A DNA stretch of 36,452 nt, from contig JAZNEP010000010.1 of NCBI GenBank assembly GCA_045588655.1, forward strand, positions 1 through 36,452. Direction: 5' to 3'. Positions 25,453 to 33,138 of this stretch are shown here, one piece after another. Source of the DNA: SVFI01 sp045588655. GTDB taxonomy: Bacteria; Bacillota; Clostridia; Lachnospirales; Lachnospiraceae. Each line of letters opens with the position of its first letter. Position 1 is the first letter of the stretch. Under the pieces are notes generated by a model. It saw only the letters and a list, made by a program, of their open reading frames with translations. It made no database searches and was not told the DNA's origin. Position numbers and translations under genes: made by a program.

Positions 25453-26943
25453 ATGGACAATAGAAATGAGAACAAAGAGTTTGATTTGTACAAGGATATT
25501 CAGGCGCGCACAGATGGTGATATATATATTGGTGTGGTAGGACCGGTCCGGACAGGAAAGTCAACGTTTATCAAGCGATTTATGGATGTCTGTGTACTGC
25601 CTAATATGGAAAAAGAGTATGAAAAAAAACAGGCACAGGATGAATTGCCGCAGAGTGGTGGAGGGAGAACCATTACAACAACGGAGCCCAAATTTATTCC
25701 GAGCGAGGCGGCGCAGATAAAGCTGGGCGGAGACATACCGGTACGCGTAAGGCTGATTGATTGTGTCGGTTATATGGTGGATGGTGCGGCCGGACATATG
25801 GAAGAAGATACCGAGCGCATGGTAACAACCCCATGGTTTGAGTATGAAATTCCGTTTACGCAGGCGGCAGAGCTTGGTACATATAAAGTCATTCATGATC
25901 ATTCAACAATAGGAATTGTAGTAACCAGTGACGGCAGTTTTACTGATATTCCGACCGAAAGTTACGAACCGGCTGTGGAAAAAACACTAATGCAGCTTTC
26001 GCAGATGCAGAAACCATTTGTCGTGTTGCTCAACAGTGAAAAGCCGTATGCAGAAGCGACGAAAAAGCTGGCAGATACGTTAAGTGACAAATATAAAGTC
26101 ACGGTGTTACCGGTGAACTGTGCACAGTTGAAAGAGGAGGATATCCAGAGGATCATGCAGAATGTTCTCCTTGAGTTTCCAATTACCAGTCTCTCTTTTT
26201 ATATGCCCAAATGGGTGGAAATGCTTCCGGCAACGCATAAGGTAAAACAGAGTTTGATTGATGAAATTCGTGAAAAAATGAATTTATTTCATAAGATGAA
26301 AGACATTTATGAGACACCGCTCATGTTTGAAAATGAGTATGTGATTCATTCCAGAATCGATGGAGTGAATCTGGCCGAAGGTACGGTTATGGTGAGTCTG
26401 GATATCGATGATTTGTGGTATTATCAAATGCTGACGGAAATGCTTGGTCAAACGATAGAGAGCGAGTATGACCTCATGGACTATCTGGATACAAGCGCGA
26501 AAATGCGAAAAGAATACGAAAAAGTAGAAACAGCGATACGCAGCGTGCGACAAAAAGGATATGGAGTGGTAACACCGGAGCGGAGCGAGATTACGCTGGA
26601 CACACCGGAAGTGATTCACCACGGAAACAAGTTTGGAGTGAAGATTCGCGCACAAAGTCCATCCATCCATATGATTCGGGCGAACATAGAAACAGAGATT
26701 GCACCGATTGTCGGAACGAAAGAACAGGCAGAGGATTTGATTGCATACATCGGACAGAGTGAGCAGGGAAATGATGGAATCTGGGAGACCAATATTTTCG
26801 GAAAAACGGTGGAACAGATGGTGCAGGATGGCATAGGAGCTAAAGTATCCATGATAGGGGACGAGAGTCAGTTAAAGCTACAGGATACCATGCAGAAAAT
26901 TGTGAATGATACCAACGGAGGACTTGTCTGTATCATTATATAA
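25453..26943 (+). CDS. spoIVA: Stage IV sporulation protein A
   Basis: A 496-residue ATPase that polymerises on the forespore surface as the base of the spore coat. Walker A is GPVRTGKST (30-38), and the family stretches DGDIYIGVVGPVRTGKS and RLIDCVGYMVDGAAGH are present. The middle and C-terminal parts are complete to the typical QKIVNDTNGGLVCIII end that anchors to SpoVM/membrane. The ATG directly abuts a T-run; GCGGGG 8 bases upstream is the only ribosome binding site candidate. It shows that the organism can likely form spores. Its own promoter and terminator make it monocistronic. Confidence 0.97.
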   Translation: MDNRNENKEFDLYKDIQARTDGDIYIGVVGPVRTGKSTFIKRFMDVCVLPNMEKEYEKKQAQDELPQSGGGRTITTTEPKFIPSEAAQIKLGGDIPVRVRLIDCVGYMVDGAAGHMEEDTERMVTTPWFEYEIPFTQAAELGTYKVIHDHSTIGIVVTSDGSFTDIPTESYEPAVEKTLMQLSQMQKPFVVLLNSEKPYAEATKKLADTLSDKYKVTVLPVNCAQLKEEDIQRIMQNVLLEFPITSLSFYMPKWVEMLPATHKVKQSLIDEIREKMNLFHKMKDIYETPLMFENEYVIHSRIDGVNLAEGTVMVSLDIDDLWYYQMLTEMLGQTIESEYDLMDYLDTSAKMRKEYEKVETAIRSVRQKGYGVVTPERSEITLDTPEVIHHGNKFGVKIRAQSPSIHMIRANIETEIAPIVGTKEQAEDLIAYIGQSEQGNDGIWETNIFGKTVEQMVQDGIGAKVSMIGDESQLKLQDTMQKIVNDTNGGLVCIII

Positions 26944-26962
26944 AGGTGTGTAGTATGAAAGA

Positions 26963-27003
26963 ATAAAAGGCCCGGACAATATAAAATCAGGGTCTTTTAT
27001 TAT
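26963..27003 (+). terminator. Intrinsic terminator after spoIVA
   Basis: ATAAAAGGCCC (26963-26973) pairs with GGGTCTTTTAT (26990-27000) with one G-U pair; the T-rich tail is part of the right arm. Confidence 0.75.
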
Positions 27004-27025
27004 GCGCGGAATGTGCAAGTAAAGG

Positions 27026-27054
27026 TTGAACCAAATATGAATTCTTGGTATGAT
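27026..27054 (+). promoter_or_regulatory. Sigma-A promoter of the DUF512 gene
   Basis: TTGAAC (27026-27031) and TATGAT (27049-27054), 17-base spacer, with TGG giving an extended -10. It lies 48 bases before the start codon. Confidence 0.78.
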
Positions 27055-27102
27055 AAAGCTATGATTTTTTCGTAAAAAATAAGATAAACAAGGTGTAATC
27101 AG

Positions 27103-28515
27103 ATGAAAAACAGATATGAACATAGGATTAGAGAAGTGGCACCGGATTCCATTGCTGAGGAGATGGAGATTGAGCAGGGAGATGTACTTCTTGCAATCAA
27201 TGAACAGGAAATAAAAGACGTGTTTGATTATCGTTTTTTAATACAGGATGAATATATTGAAGTGCTGGTTCGCAAGCCGGATGGTGAAGAGTGGCTTTTG
27301 GAGATAGAGAAAGAGTTTGATGAAGATTTAGGGCTCGAGTTTGAAAACGGCCTGATGAGTGAATACAGAAGCTGTAGTAACAAATGCATCTTCTGCTTTA
27401 TTGATCAGATGCCGCCGGGGATGAGAGAGACCTTATATTTTAAGGATGACGATTCCAGACTTTCCTTTTTACAAGGGAATTATATCACCATGACCAATAT
27501 GACGGACAAAGATTTTGACCGAATTATCAAAATGCAGCTGGCTCCGATTAATATTTCTGTACAGACCACCAATCCTGAGCTCAGGTGTAAAATGCTAAAC
27601 AATCGTTTCGCGGGTGAAAAACTGAAATATTTGGACATGCTTTATGAAGGACAGGTAGAGATGAACGGACAGATTGTCTGTTGCAAAAATGTAAATGATG
27701 GAGATGAACTGAAACGATCCATCGATGATCTTTCAAAATATTTACCGTTTATGAGGAGTGTATCCGTCGTTCCGGCGGGAATTACAAAGTATAGAGATGG
27801 GTTATTTCCTCTTGAGCTGTTTACGAAAGAAGAGGCCGGAGCGGTCATTGATCTGATTGAAAGCAGACAACAAGAATTTTATGAAACATTCGGACTTCAT
27901 TTCATACATGCAAGTGATGAATGGTATATACTGGCTGAGCGGGAATTTCCGCAGGAAGAGCGTTATGACGGGTATCTTCAGCTGGAGAACGGAGTCGGAA
28001 TGATGCGGCTTTTGATGGAAGAGTTTGCGAAAGGTTGGGAAGAGCTTCTGACCCAGGAAAAACGATGCAAACAGCTTGCAGAGATGGAAAGAAGTCTGAC
28101 GCTTGTTACAGGGAAACTTGCATATCCGACGTTACGCTCCTTTTCACAGACAGTGATGGAGCAGTTTCCCAAAATTCACATCAATGTAGTGGCAATTCGC
28201 AATGATTTCTTTGGCGAGACCATCACGGTTTCCGGACTCATTACCGGACAGGACCTTATAGCGCAGCTAAAGGAGCAAAAAGAGAGTGGTCAGCAGCTTG
28301 GCGATACGCTTCTGATACCATCGAATATGCTCCGAACCGGAGAAGAGGTCTTTTTGGATGATGTGACTGTGACGGATTTAGAGCGTGAGTTATCCATTTG
28401 CGTAAAGGCCGTGGAGTCCGAAGGACAGTATCTGGTAGAAGCGCTGATAAATCCGGAGTATCAGATGAAAAGAGACAATGAAAATGTGGGATATATAAAA
28501 GCATATGACAACTAA
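27103..28515 (+). CDS. DUF512 family protein (PDZ plus radical-SAM-like)
   Basis: A 470-residue protein. An N-terminal PDZ-like domain (about 8-70, VAPDSIAEEMEIEQGDVLLAIN) is followed by a Cys cluster CSNKCIFCFIDQMP with Cys91, Cys95 and Cys98, the CxxxCxxC pattern of radical SAM enzymes. A TIM-barrel-like part and the DUF512 C-terminal region follow (SVVPAGITKYRDGLFPLE and LVTGKLAYPTL). In Clostridia this family is usually found near der, plsY and gpsA, as here. No substrate is established. A further Cys pair (VCCKN) occurs near residue 194. Confidence 0.9.
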   Translation: MKNRYEHRIREVAPDSIAEEMEIEQGDVLLAINEQEIKDVFDYRFLIQDEYIEVLVRKPDGEEWLLEIEKEFDEDLGLEFENGLMSEYRSCSNKCIFCFIDQMPPGMRETLYFKDDDSRLSFLQGNYITMTNMTDKDFDRIIKMQLAPINISVQTTNPELRCKMLNNRFAGEKLKYLDMLYEGQVEMNGQIVCCKNVNDGDELKRSIDDLSKYLPFMRSVSVVPAGITKYRDGLFPLELFTKEEAGAVIDLIESRQQEFYETFGLHFIHASDEWYILAEREFPQEERYDGYLQLENGVGMMRLLMEEFAKGWEELLTQEKRCKQLAEMERSLTLVTGKLAYPTLRSFSQTVMEQFPKIHINVVAIRNDFFGETITVSGLITGQDLIAQLKEQKESGQQLGDTLLIPSNMLRTGEEVFLDDVTVTDLERELSICVKAVESEGQYLVEALINPEYQMKRDNENVGYIKAYDN

Positions 28516-28556
28516 GGGCTGCGGAGGCCGAACAAGGAACTACAAGTAAAGATAAC

Positions 28557-28587
28557 TGAAGATAAGTAAAGATAAGTAAAGACAAGG
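28557..28587 (+). repeat. Short tandem repeat before punA
   Basis: The decamer GATAAGTAAA occurs twice in exact tandem (28561-28580), flanked by partial copies (TGAA before, GACAAGG after). It lies directly upstream of the punA ribosome binding site. It may be chance or small slippage. Confidence 0.55.
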
Positions 28588-28597
28588 AGGATGGGTT

Positions 28598-29419
28598 ATG
28601 AGCGAGGTATACGAAAAACTTCAAAATTGTTTAAAAAGTGTGAGAGAGAAAACGGATTTTGTTCCGAAGGTAGCAATCGTACTAGGATCGGGACTGGGAG
28701 ATTATGCGGATGATATTCGTGTGGAGTGCGAGATTCCATATGGAGATATACAGGGATTCCCGGTGTCTACGGTTCCGGGACATGCGGGAAAATTTATTTT
28801 TGGTTATGTCGGTGAAGTTCCTGTAGTTTGTATGAAGGGACGCGTACATTATTATGAAGGATATCCGATGACCGATGTGGTGCTTCCGACCAGATTGATG
28901 AAATTGATGGGGGCAGAGATTTTATTTTTGACCAATGCATCGGGAGGAATCAATGCGAATTTTTCTGCCGGTGATTTCATGTTAATCACAGATCAGATTT
29001 CAACGTTTGTACCAAACCCACTGATGGGAGCCAATATCGATGAATTTGGTGCAAGATTTCCGGATATGAGTGAAATATATGATAAAGAGCTTTGTCAGAT
29101 AATTCGCGATACCGCCAAAGAGCATGCAATTGAGATCAAAGAGGGCGTGTATATTCAGTTTACGGGACCATCGTATGAGTCTCCGGCGGAAGTGCGGATG
29201 GCAAAACTCCTTGGAGCGGATGCGGTTGGTATGTCCACAGCAGTGGAGGCCATTGCCGCCAATCATATGGGAATGCGTATCTGTGGCATTTCTTGTGTCT
29301 GCAATATGGCAGCAGGATTGTCCGAGACGATGCTGACACATGCGGAGGTGCAGGAGGCTGCAAACAAGGCCGCACCACTCTTTAAACAGCTCGTGACAGA
29401 GAGTGTAAAACGATTTTAA
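28598..29419 (+). CDS. punA: Purine-nucleoside phosphorylase
   Basis: A 273-residue trimeric-type enzyme (PNP/MTAP family 2) that splits inosine and guanosine with phosphate. Motifs are LGSGLGDYAD (phosphate loop), GFPVSTVPGHAGKF, MKGRVHYYEGYP, TNASGGIN and FTGPSYESPAEVRM. GADAVGMSTAVEAIAA closes the active site. AAGGAGG precedes the ATG. It heads a nucleoside salvage run with cdd and an amidohydrolase. Confidence 0.96.
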   Translation: MSEVYEKLQNCLKSVREKTDFVPKVAIVLGSGLGDYADDIRVECEIPYGDIQGFPVSTVPGHAGKFIFGYVGEVPVVCMKGRVHYYEGYPMTDVVLPTRLMKLMGAEILFLTNASGGINANFSAGDFMLITDQISTFVPNPLMGANIDEFGARFPDMSEIYDKELCQIIRDTAKEHAIEIKEGVYIQFTGPSYESPAEVRMAKLLGADAVGMSTAVEAIAANHMGMRICGISCVCNMAAGLSETMLTHAEVQEAANKAAPLFKQLVTESVKRF

Positions 29420-29434
29420 AGGATGAGGAATGCG

Positions 29435-29854
29435 ATGGAAAAAGACAAAATAATTGCGTTGATTACAAAGGCGCAGGAAGCAAGAGAAATGTCCTATTCG
29501 CCTTACTCCGGCTACATGGTGGGAGCAGCATTATTGACGAAGGAAGGCAAAATATATAGCGGATGCAATATAGAAAATGCAGCTTATGGGCCAAGCAACT
29601 GTGCAGAGAGAACTGCGATATTTAAGGCAGTAAGCGAAGGGAAAAGAGAATTTGATGCAATTGCCATTGTAGGTGGAAAAAAGGAAAGTAAGGGAGATTA
29701 TGCAGCTCCATGCGGAGTATGCAGACAGGTGATGATGGAGTTTTGTGATCCTTTGACGATGCAGATTATTGTGGCAAAAAGTACAGAAGAATATAAAGTA
29801 TTTACATTGGCGCAATTAATGCCGGAAGGATTTGGCGCAGCAAACCTGAAATAA
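29435..29854 (+). CDS. cdd: Cytidine deaminase
   Basis: A 139-residue zinc enzyme that converts cytidine and deoxycytidine to uridine forms. Zinc ligands are in NCAERTA (Cys, with catalytic Glu) and PCGVCRQV (two Cys), the small homotetrameric form. SPYSGYMVGAALL near the N-terminus and GCNIENAAYG are typical. The ATG at 29435 is preferred: GAGG lies at good distance, while the in-frame ATG at 29423 lies against its own site. It follows punA by 15 bases. Confidence 0.95.
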   Translation: MEKDKIIALITKAQEAREMSYSPYSGYMVGAALLTKEGKIYSGCNIENAAYGPSNCAERTAIFKAVSEGKREFDAIAIVGGKKESKGDYAAPCGVCRQVMMEFCDPLTMQIIVAKSTEEYKVFTLAQLMPEGFGAANLK

Positions 29855-29915
29855 TAGAACGACCGGAAAGAAAAGACTAACAAGAGAAGAAGAATAAGAG
29901 ATATGAGGTAAAAAG

Positions 29916-31214
29916 ATGAAAATACGTTTTTATAATGCGCGAATACTCACTATGGAAGAACCACTACAGGTAATCCGGGGACAATTGTGGGTAAACGGAG
30001 AAAGAATTATATATGTGGGCGAAGAGACAGACGATGCAGCTATTTATGCAAAAATAGGCGGAGAAACGATGGTCTGGGATAGAGAGATTGACTGCGAGGG
30101 AAATCTGCTTATGCCGGGATTTAAAGATGCGCATGCACACTCTGCGATGGTGCTGTTTCGCTCGATCGCAGATGATGAACCGCTGCAGGGATGGCTGGAA
30201 AAGAGAATATTCCCGGTAGAGGGACAGATGACAGGACAGGATGTATATGAGCTGACAAAAATGTCCGTGCTCGAATATCTGACTAGTGGTGTAACAGCTG
30301 TGTTTGATATGTATCTGACACCGGAAACCATCATAGACGCATACACCGAATGTGGTATGAGAAATGTACAAGTCAGTGGTATTAATAATTTTGGACCATT
30401 GCCACAGGTGATGGAAGAACGCTTTTTAAAACTCAATCAAAAGAATAGTCTTTCTTCCTATATGCTTGGTCTTCATGCAGAGTATACCTGTTCCATGGAG
30501 CTTCTTGAAACGGTAGCTGAGATGGTGCATAAATACAAAGCGCCGTTTTTTGCCCACAACTCTGAGACGGAACTGGAAGTAAAGGAGTGTTTTGAACGTT
30601 ATGGAATGTCGCCGACACAGCTGTTTGATAAGCTTGGATTATATGATTTTGGCGGTGGCGGATATCACTGCATCTATTTGGATGACAAGGATTTTGAAAT
30701 CTTTAAAAAGCGCAATCTGACAGCGGTAACCAATCCAGCGTCGAATTTGAAGCTGGCAAGCGGAATCGCACCAATCAGCCGATTTATGAAAGAAGGCATT
30801 CCGGTAGCAATCGGTACGGACGGTGCAGGAAGTAACAACTGTTTGGATATGTTCCGTGAAATGTTCCTGGTGACCGGTCTTGCTAAATATCTTGACAATG
30901 ATGCGGCGAGTGTGGATGCGCTGGAAGTTCTGCGCATGGCAACAGTAAATGGGGCCAAAGCGATGGGCTTGCAGGATTCCGATGTACTGGCAGCAGGCAA
31001 GTATGCAGATTTAATTATGATTGATATGCATCAGCCAAATATGCAGCCAATCAATAACATTGCCAAAAACATCGTGTATAGCGGAAGCAAACAAAATGTG
31101 AAAATGACAATGATTGCCGGTAAGATTTTATACGAAGACGGAAGATTTAATATCGGAGAAGATCCGGAAGAACTATATAAAAAGGCTAATGCCATAGCTG
31201 AAAGGTTTAAATAG
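29916..31214 (+). CDS. Amidohydrolase (MtaD/SAH deaminase-like)
   Basis: A 432-residue amidohydrolase-superfamily enzyme. Metal ligands by motif are His73 and His75 (KDAHAHS), His214 (FFAHNSE) and Asp302 (GTDGAGSNN). His187 (GLHAEYT), Glu217 and a later His251 fit the substrate region. The pattern matches S-adenosylhomocysteine/5'-methylthioadenosine deaminases and the related TRZ/ATZ group. Placement after punA and cdd supports nucleoside deamination, but the exact substrate cannot be set from sequence. It ends 2 bases before the MutS-like gene. Confidence 0.88.
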   Translation: MKIRFYNARILTMEEPLQVIRGQLWVNGERIIYVGEETDDAAIYAKIGGETMVWDREIDCEGNLLMPGFKDAHAHSAMVLFRSIADDEPLQGWLEKRIFPVEGQMTGQDVYELTKMSVLEYLTSGVTAVFDMYLTPETIIDAYTECGMRNVQVSGINNFGPLPQVMEERFLKLNQKNSLSSYMLGLHAEYTCSMELLETVAEMVHKYKAPFFAHNSETELEVKECFERYGMSPTQLFDKLGLYDFGGGGYHCIYLDDKDFEIFKKRNLTAVTNPASNLKLASGIAPISRFMKEGIPVAIGTDGAGSNNCLDMFREMFLVTGLAKYLDNDAASVDALEVLRMATVNGAKAMGLQDSDVLAAGKYADLIMIDMHQPNMQPINNIAKNIVYSGSKQNVKMTMIAGKILYEDGRFNIGEDPEELYKKANAIAERFK

Positions 31215-31216
31215 AA

Positions 31217-32902
31217 ATGGAATATGTGATTTTTGGTGCAGTCATTTTTATATGTTTTATTTTGTACACGATAAAATGTGTGATTGATGATAAAAAGAGA
31301 AAAAAACGATTTAGAGAAAGTCTGTACTTAGAGTATGGAAAGTTGCCCGACAAAAAATATCCGGAGGGGCGTCTGGATACGATAGCGGGTCATTATCGAA
31401 AAAAGCAAAAAGAGGGTAACAACCAATTTGCGGTGGACGATATTACATGGAATGACTTGGATATGGATCGTTTGTTTACTCGCATAGACTATACATTTTC
31501 AGCGACCGGAGAAGAGGCATTATATACGCTGTTGCGGTGTCCTTGTACCGATTGGACAGAACTGAAAAAAAGAGAAGAACTGATTTCCTATTTTATGGAA
31601 CAGGAAGATCACAGAGTTCAGCTACAGCTTTTATTTGCACAAATCGGAAGAACAGGAAAGTATTCCATTTATGAATACATGGATTATCTAAATAGTTTAG
31701 AGGAAAGAAAGAATACGAAGCATTATTTGGTAATAGCAGCAATGATTGTGTCATTGTTTTTTAGCTTTTTTAGTACCGGACAGGGGGTATTTTTCTTTTG
31801 TGTGCTCCTTTGCTACAATCTGGTGACATATTTTAAAGAAAAAGGAGAGATTGATCCTTATATTACAACCTTTGCTTACGTACTTCGTGTGTTAAAAATG
31901 GAAGCACAGTTTTCTGACTGCAAGATAGAAAAGATTGCAGACATGGTAGCACAGATGGATGAAAAACGAAAAAAATTCCGTAAATTCAGTCGTTTTTCAT
32001 CTCTGCTTATGTACGAAAATACGATGAGCGGAAATCCATTTGAAATCGTATTTGATTATATTCGTATGGGATTTCATCTGAATCTCATAAAATTTAATAC
32101 CATGCTTGCAGAGGTTAAGAAATATAAAGACGATATTATTGCGATTATCGAGACAATCGGATATATCGAAAGTATGATTTCGATTGGAGCATACAGAGCA
32201 TCTCTGGAAGAATATTGCATACCGGATTTTGGATTGAAAAAAGGAAGTATGAGAGCAGACGATATCGTTCATCCGCTCCTTTTAGAGCCGGTTTCAAATT
32301 CGTTTGAACTCGAGAGAGGAATGCTTTTGACCGGTTCGAACGCGTCCGGAAAATCTACTTTCTTAAAGACGGTTGCAATCGCGCAGATTATGGCACAATC
32401 CATTCATACGGTTTGTGCGACTGCATTTGAAAGTACATTTTATCGGATGTACACATCAATGGCATTGCGAGATGATCTGGCAGGAAATGACAGTTATTTT
32501 ATTGTGGAAATTAAAGCACTTAAGCGAATCATAGATGCAACGGAGGAGAATGCAACTCCAATTCTTTGTTTTGTGGATGAAGTATTGCGAGGAACCAACA
32601 CGGTAGAACGAATTGCAGCTGCATCTCAGATTTTGGATCAGATTGCGAAAAAAGGAGTGTTCTGCTTTGCGGCGACACACGATATTGAGCTAACCTCGCT
32701 ACTGGCAGAAAATTATAAGAATTATCATTTCGAGGAAACTATTGAAGATAGCGATGTAAAATTCAACTACCTGCTCAAAGATGGCAAGGCAACAAGCCGT
32801 AATGCGATTCGTCTGCTTTCCGTGCTTGGCTACGACGAAAAGATTATTTCTAAGGCGGAGCAGAGAGCAACGATGTTTTTAAACAGCGGGGAGTGGAAGT
32901 AA
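31217..32902 (+). CDS. Membrane-anchored MutS-type ATPase
   Basis: A 561-residue protein with a MutS C-terminal ATPase. Walker A is TGSNASGKST, Walker B is LCFVDEVLRGTNT, and THDIELTSLL is the late motif. Two hydrophobic regions set it apart: residues 2-22 (VIFGAVIFICFILYTIKC) and a pair at about 172-212. The MutS mismatch-recognition domain I (FxE) and the C-terminal Smr domain of MutS2 are absent. It belongs to a MutS-V family found in Clostridia and Bacteroidota with unknown role. It is coupled to the amidohydrolase gene by a 2-base gap. Confidence 0.88.
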   Translation: MEYVIFGAVIFICFILYTIKCVIDDKKRKKRFRESLYLEYGKLPDKKYPEGRLDTIAGHYRKKQKEGNNQFAVDDITWNDLDMDRLFTRIDYTFSATGEEALYTLLRCPCTDWTELKKREELISYFMEQEDHRVQLQLLFAQIGRTGKYSIYEYMDYLNSLEERKNTKHYLVIAAMIVSLFFSFFSTGQGVFFFCVLLCYNLVTYFKEKGEIDPYITTFAYVLRVLKMEAQFSDCKIEKIADMVAQMDEKRKKFRKFSRFSSLLMYENTMSGNPFEIVFDYIRMGFHLNLIKFNTMLAEVKKYKDDIIAIIETIGYIESMISIGAYRASLEEYCIPDFGLKKGSMRADDIVHPLLLEPVSNSFELERGMLLTGSNASGKSTFLKTVAIAQIMAQSIHTVCATAFESTFYRMYTSMALRDDLAGNDSYFIVEIKALKRIIDATEENATPILCFVDEVLRGTNTVERIAAASQILDQIAKKGVFCFAATHDIELTSLLAENYKNYHFEETIEDSDVKFNYLLKDGKATSRNAIRLLSVLGYDEKIISKAEQRATMFLNSGEWK

Positions 32903-32908
32903 AAATGT

Positions 32909-32927
32909 ATTGACAAATATTGTCAAT
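32909..32927 (+). promoter_or_regulatory. Palindromic operator candidate
   Basis: ATTGACAA-ATA-TTGTCAAT, 8-base perfect arms around 3 bases, covers the -35 box of the toxin-gene promoter. There is no T-tract after it, so it is unlikely to be a terminator. Position suggests a repressor site. Confidence 0.55.
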
Positions 32928-32938
32928 GAAGATATTAT
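32910..32938 (+). promoter_or_regulatory. Strong promoter of the toxin gene
   Basis: A perfect TTGACA (32910-32915) and TATTAT (32933-32938) with a 17-base spacer, 60 bases before the signal-peptide start codon. Confidence 0.85.
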
Positions 32939-32997
32939 AAGTTTGGTTTTTTAATAACTTAGAAAGTTCGTATGTGAATACAGAGGGGAGAATAAAA

Positions 32998-33138
32998 ATG
33001 AATAAGAATCGTATTATATTTTATTGTAAGAAACAGATCTGTGCATTTATGTCAGGTCTGTTATTTTTCTTGTCTGCAAATGGAAATGTGCGCACATGTC
33101 ATATGGGGATAAGGTTTCTGAATCGGATGCTAATCTGA
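32998..33138 (+). pseudogene. Signal-peptide reading frame, out of frame with toxin body
   Basis: The ATG at 32998 follows AGGGGAG at good distance and has the promoter upstream. It encodes a basic start, then a hydrophobic run, MNKNRIIFYCKKQ and MSGLLFFLSANGNV, typical of a secretion signal. The frame runs into unrelated residues and stops at 33138. The toxin body is open in another frame from about 33096. One missing base (or two extra) between about 33064 and 33100 would fuse them into one secreted protein of about 883 residues. Confidence 0.8.

Noticed and set aside
28561..28587. Tandem decamers as the start of a CRISPR or regulatory array
   Set aside because: There are only two exact units without spacers, directly before a ribosome binding site; too short to support either.
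32909..32938. Hairpin after the MutS-like gene as its terminator
   Set aside because: The palindrome has no T-tract and its left arm carries a perfect -35 box with a -10 box at 17 bases, so a promoter/operator reading fits better.
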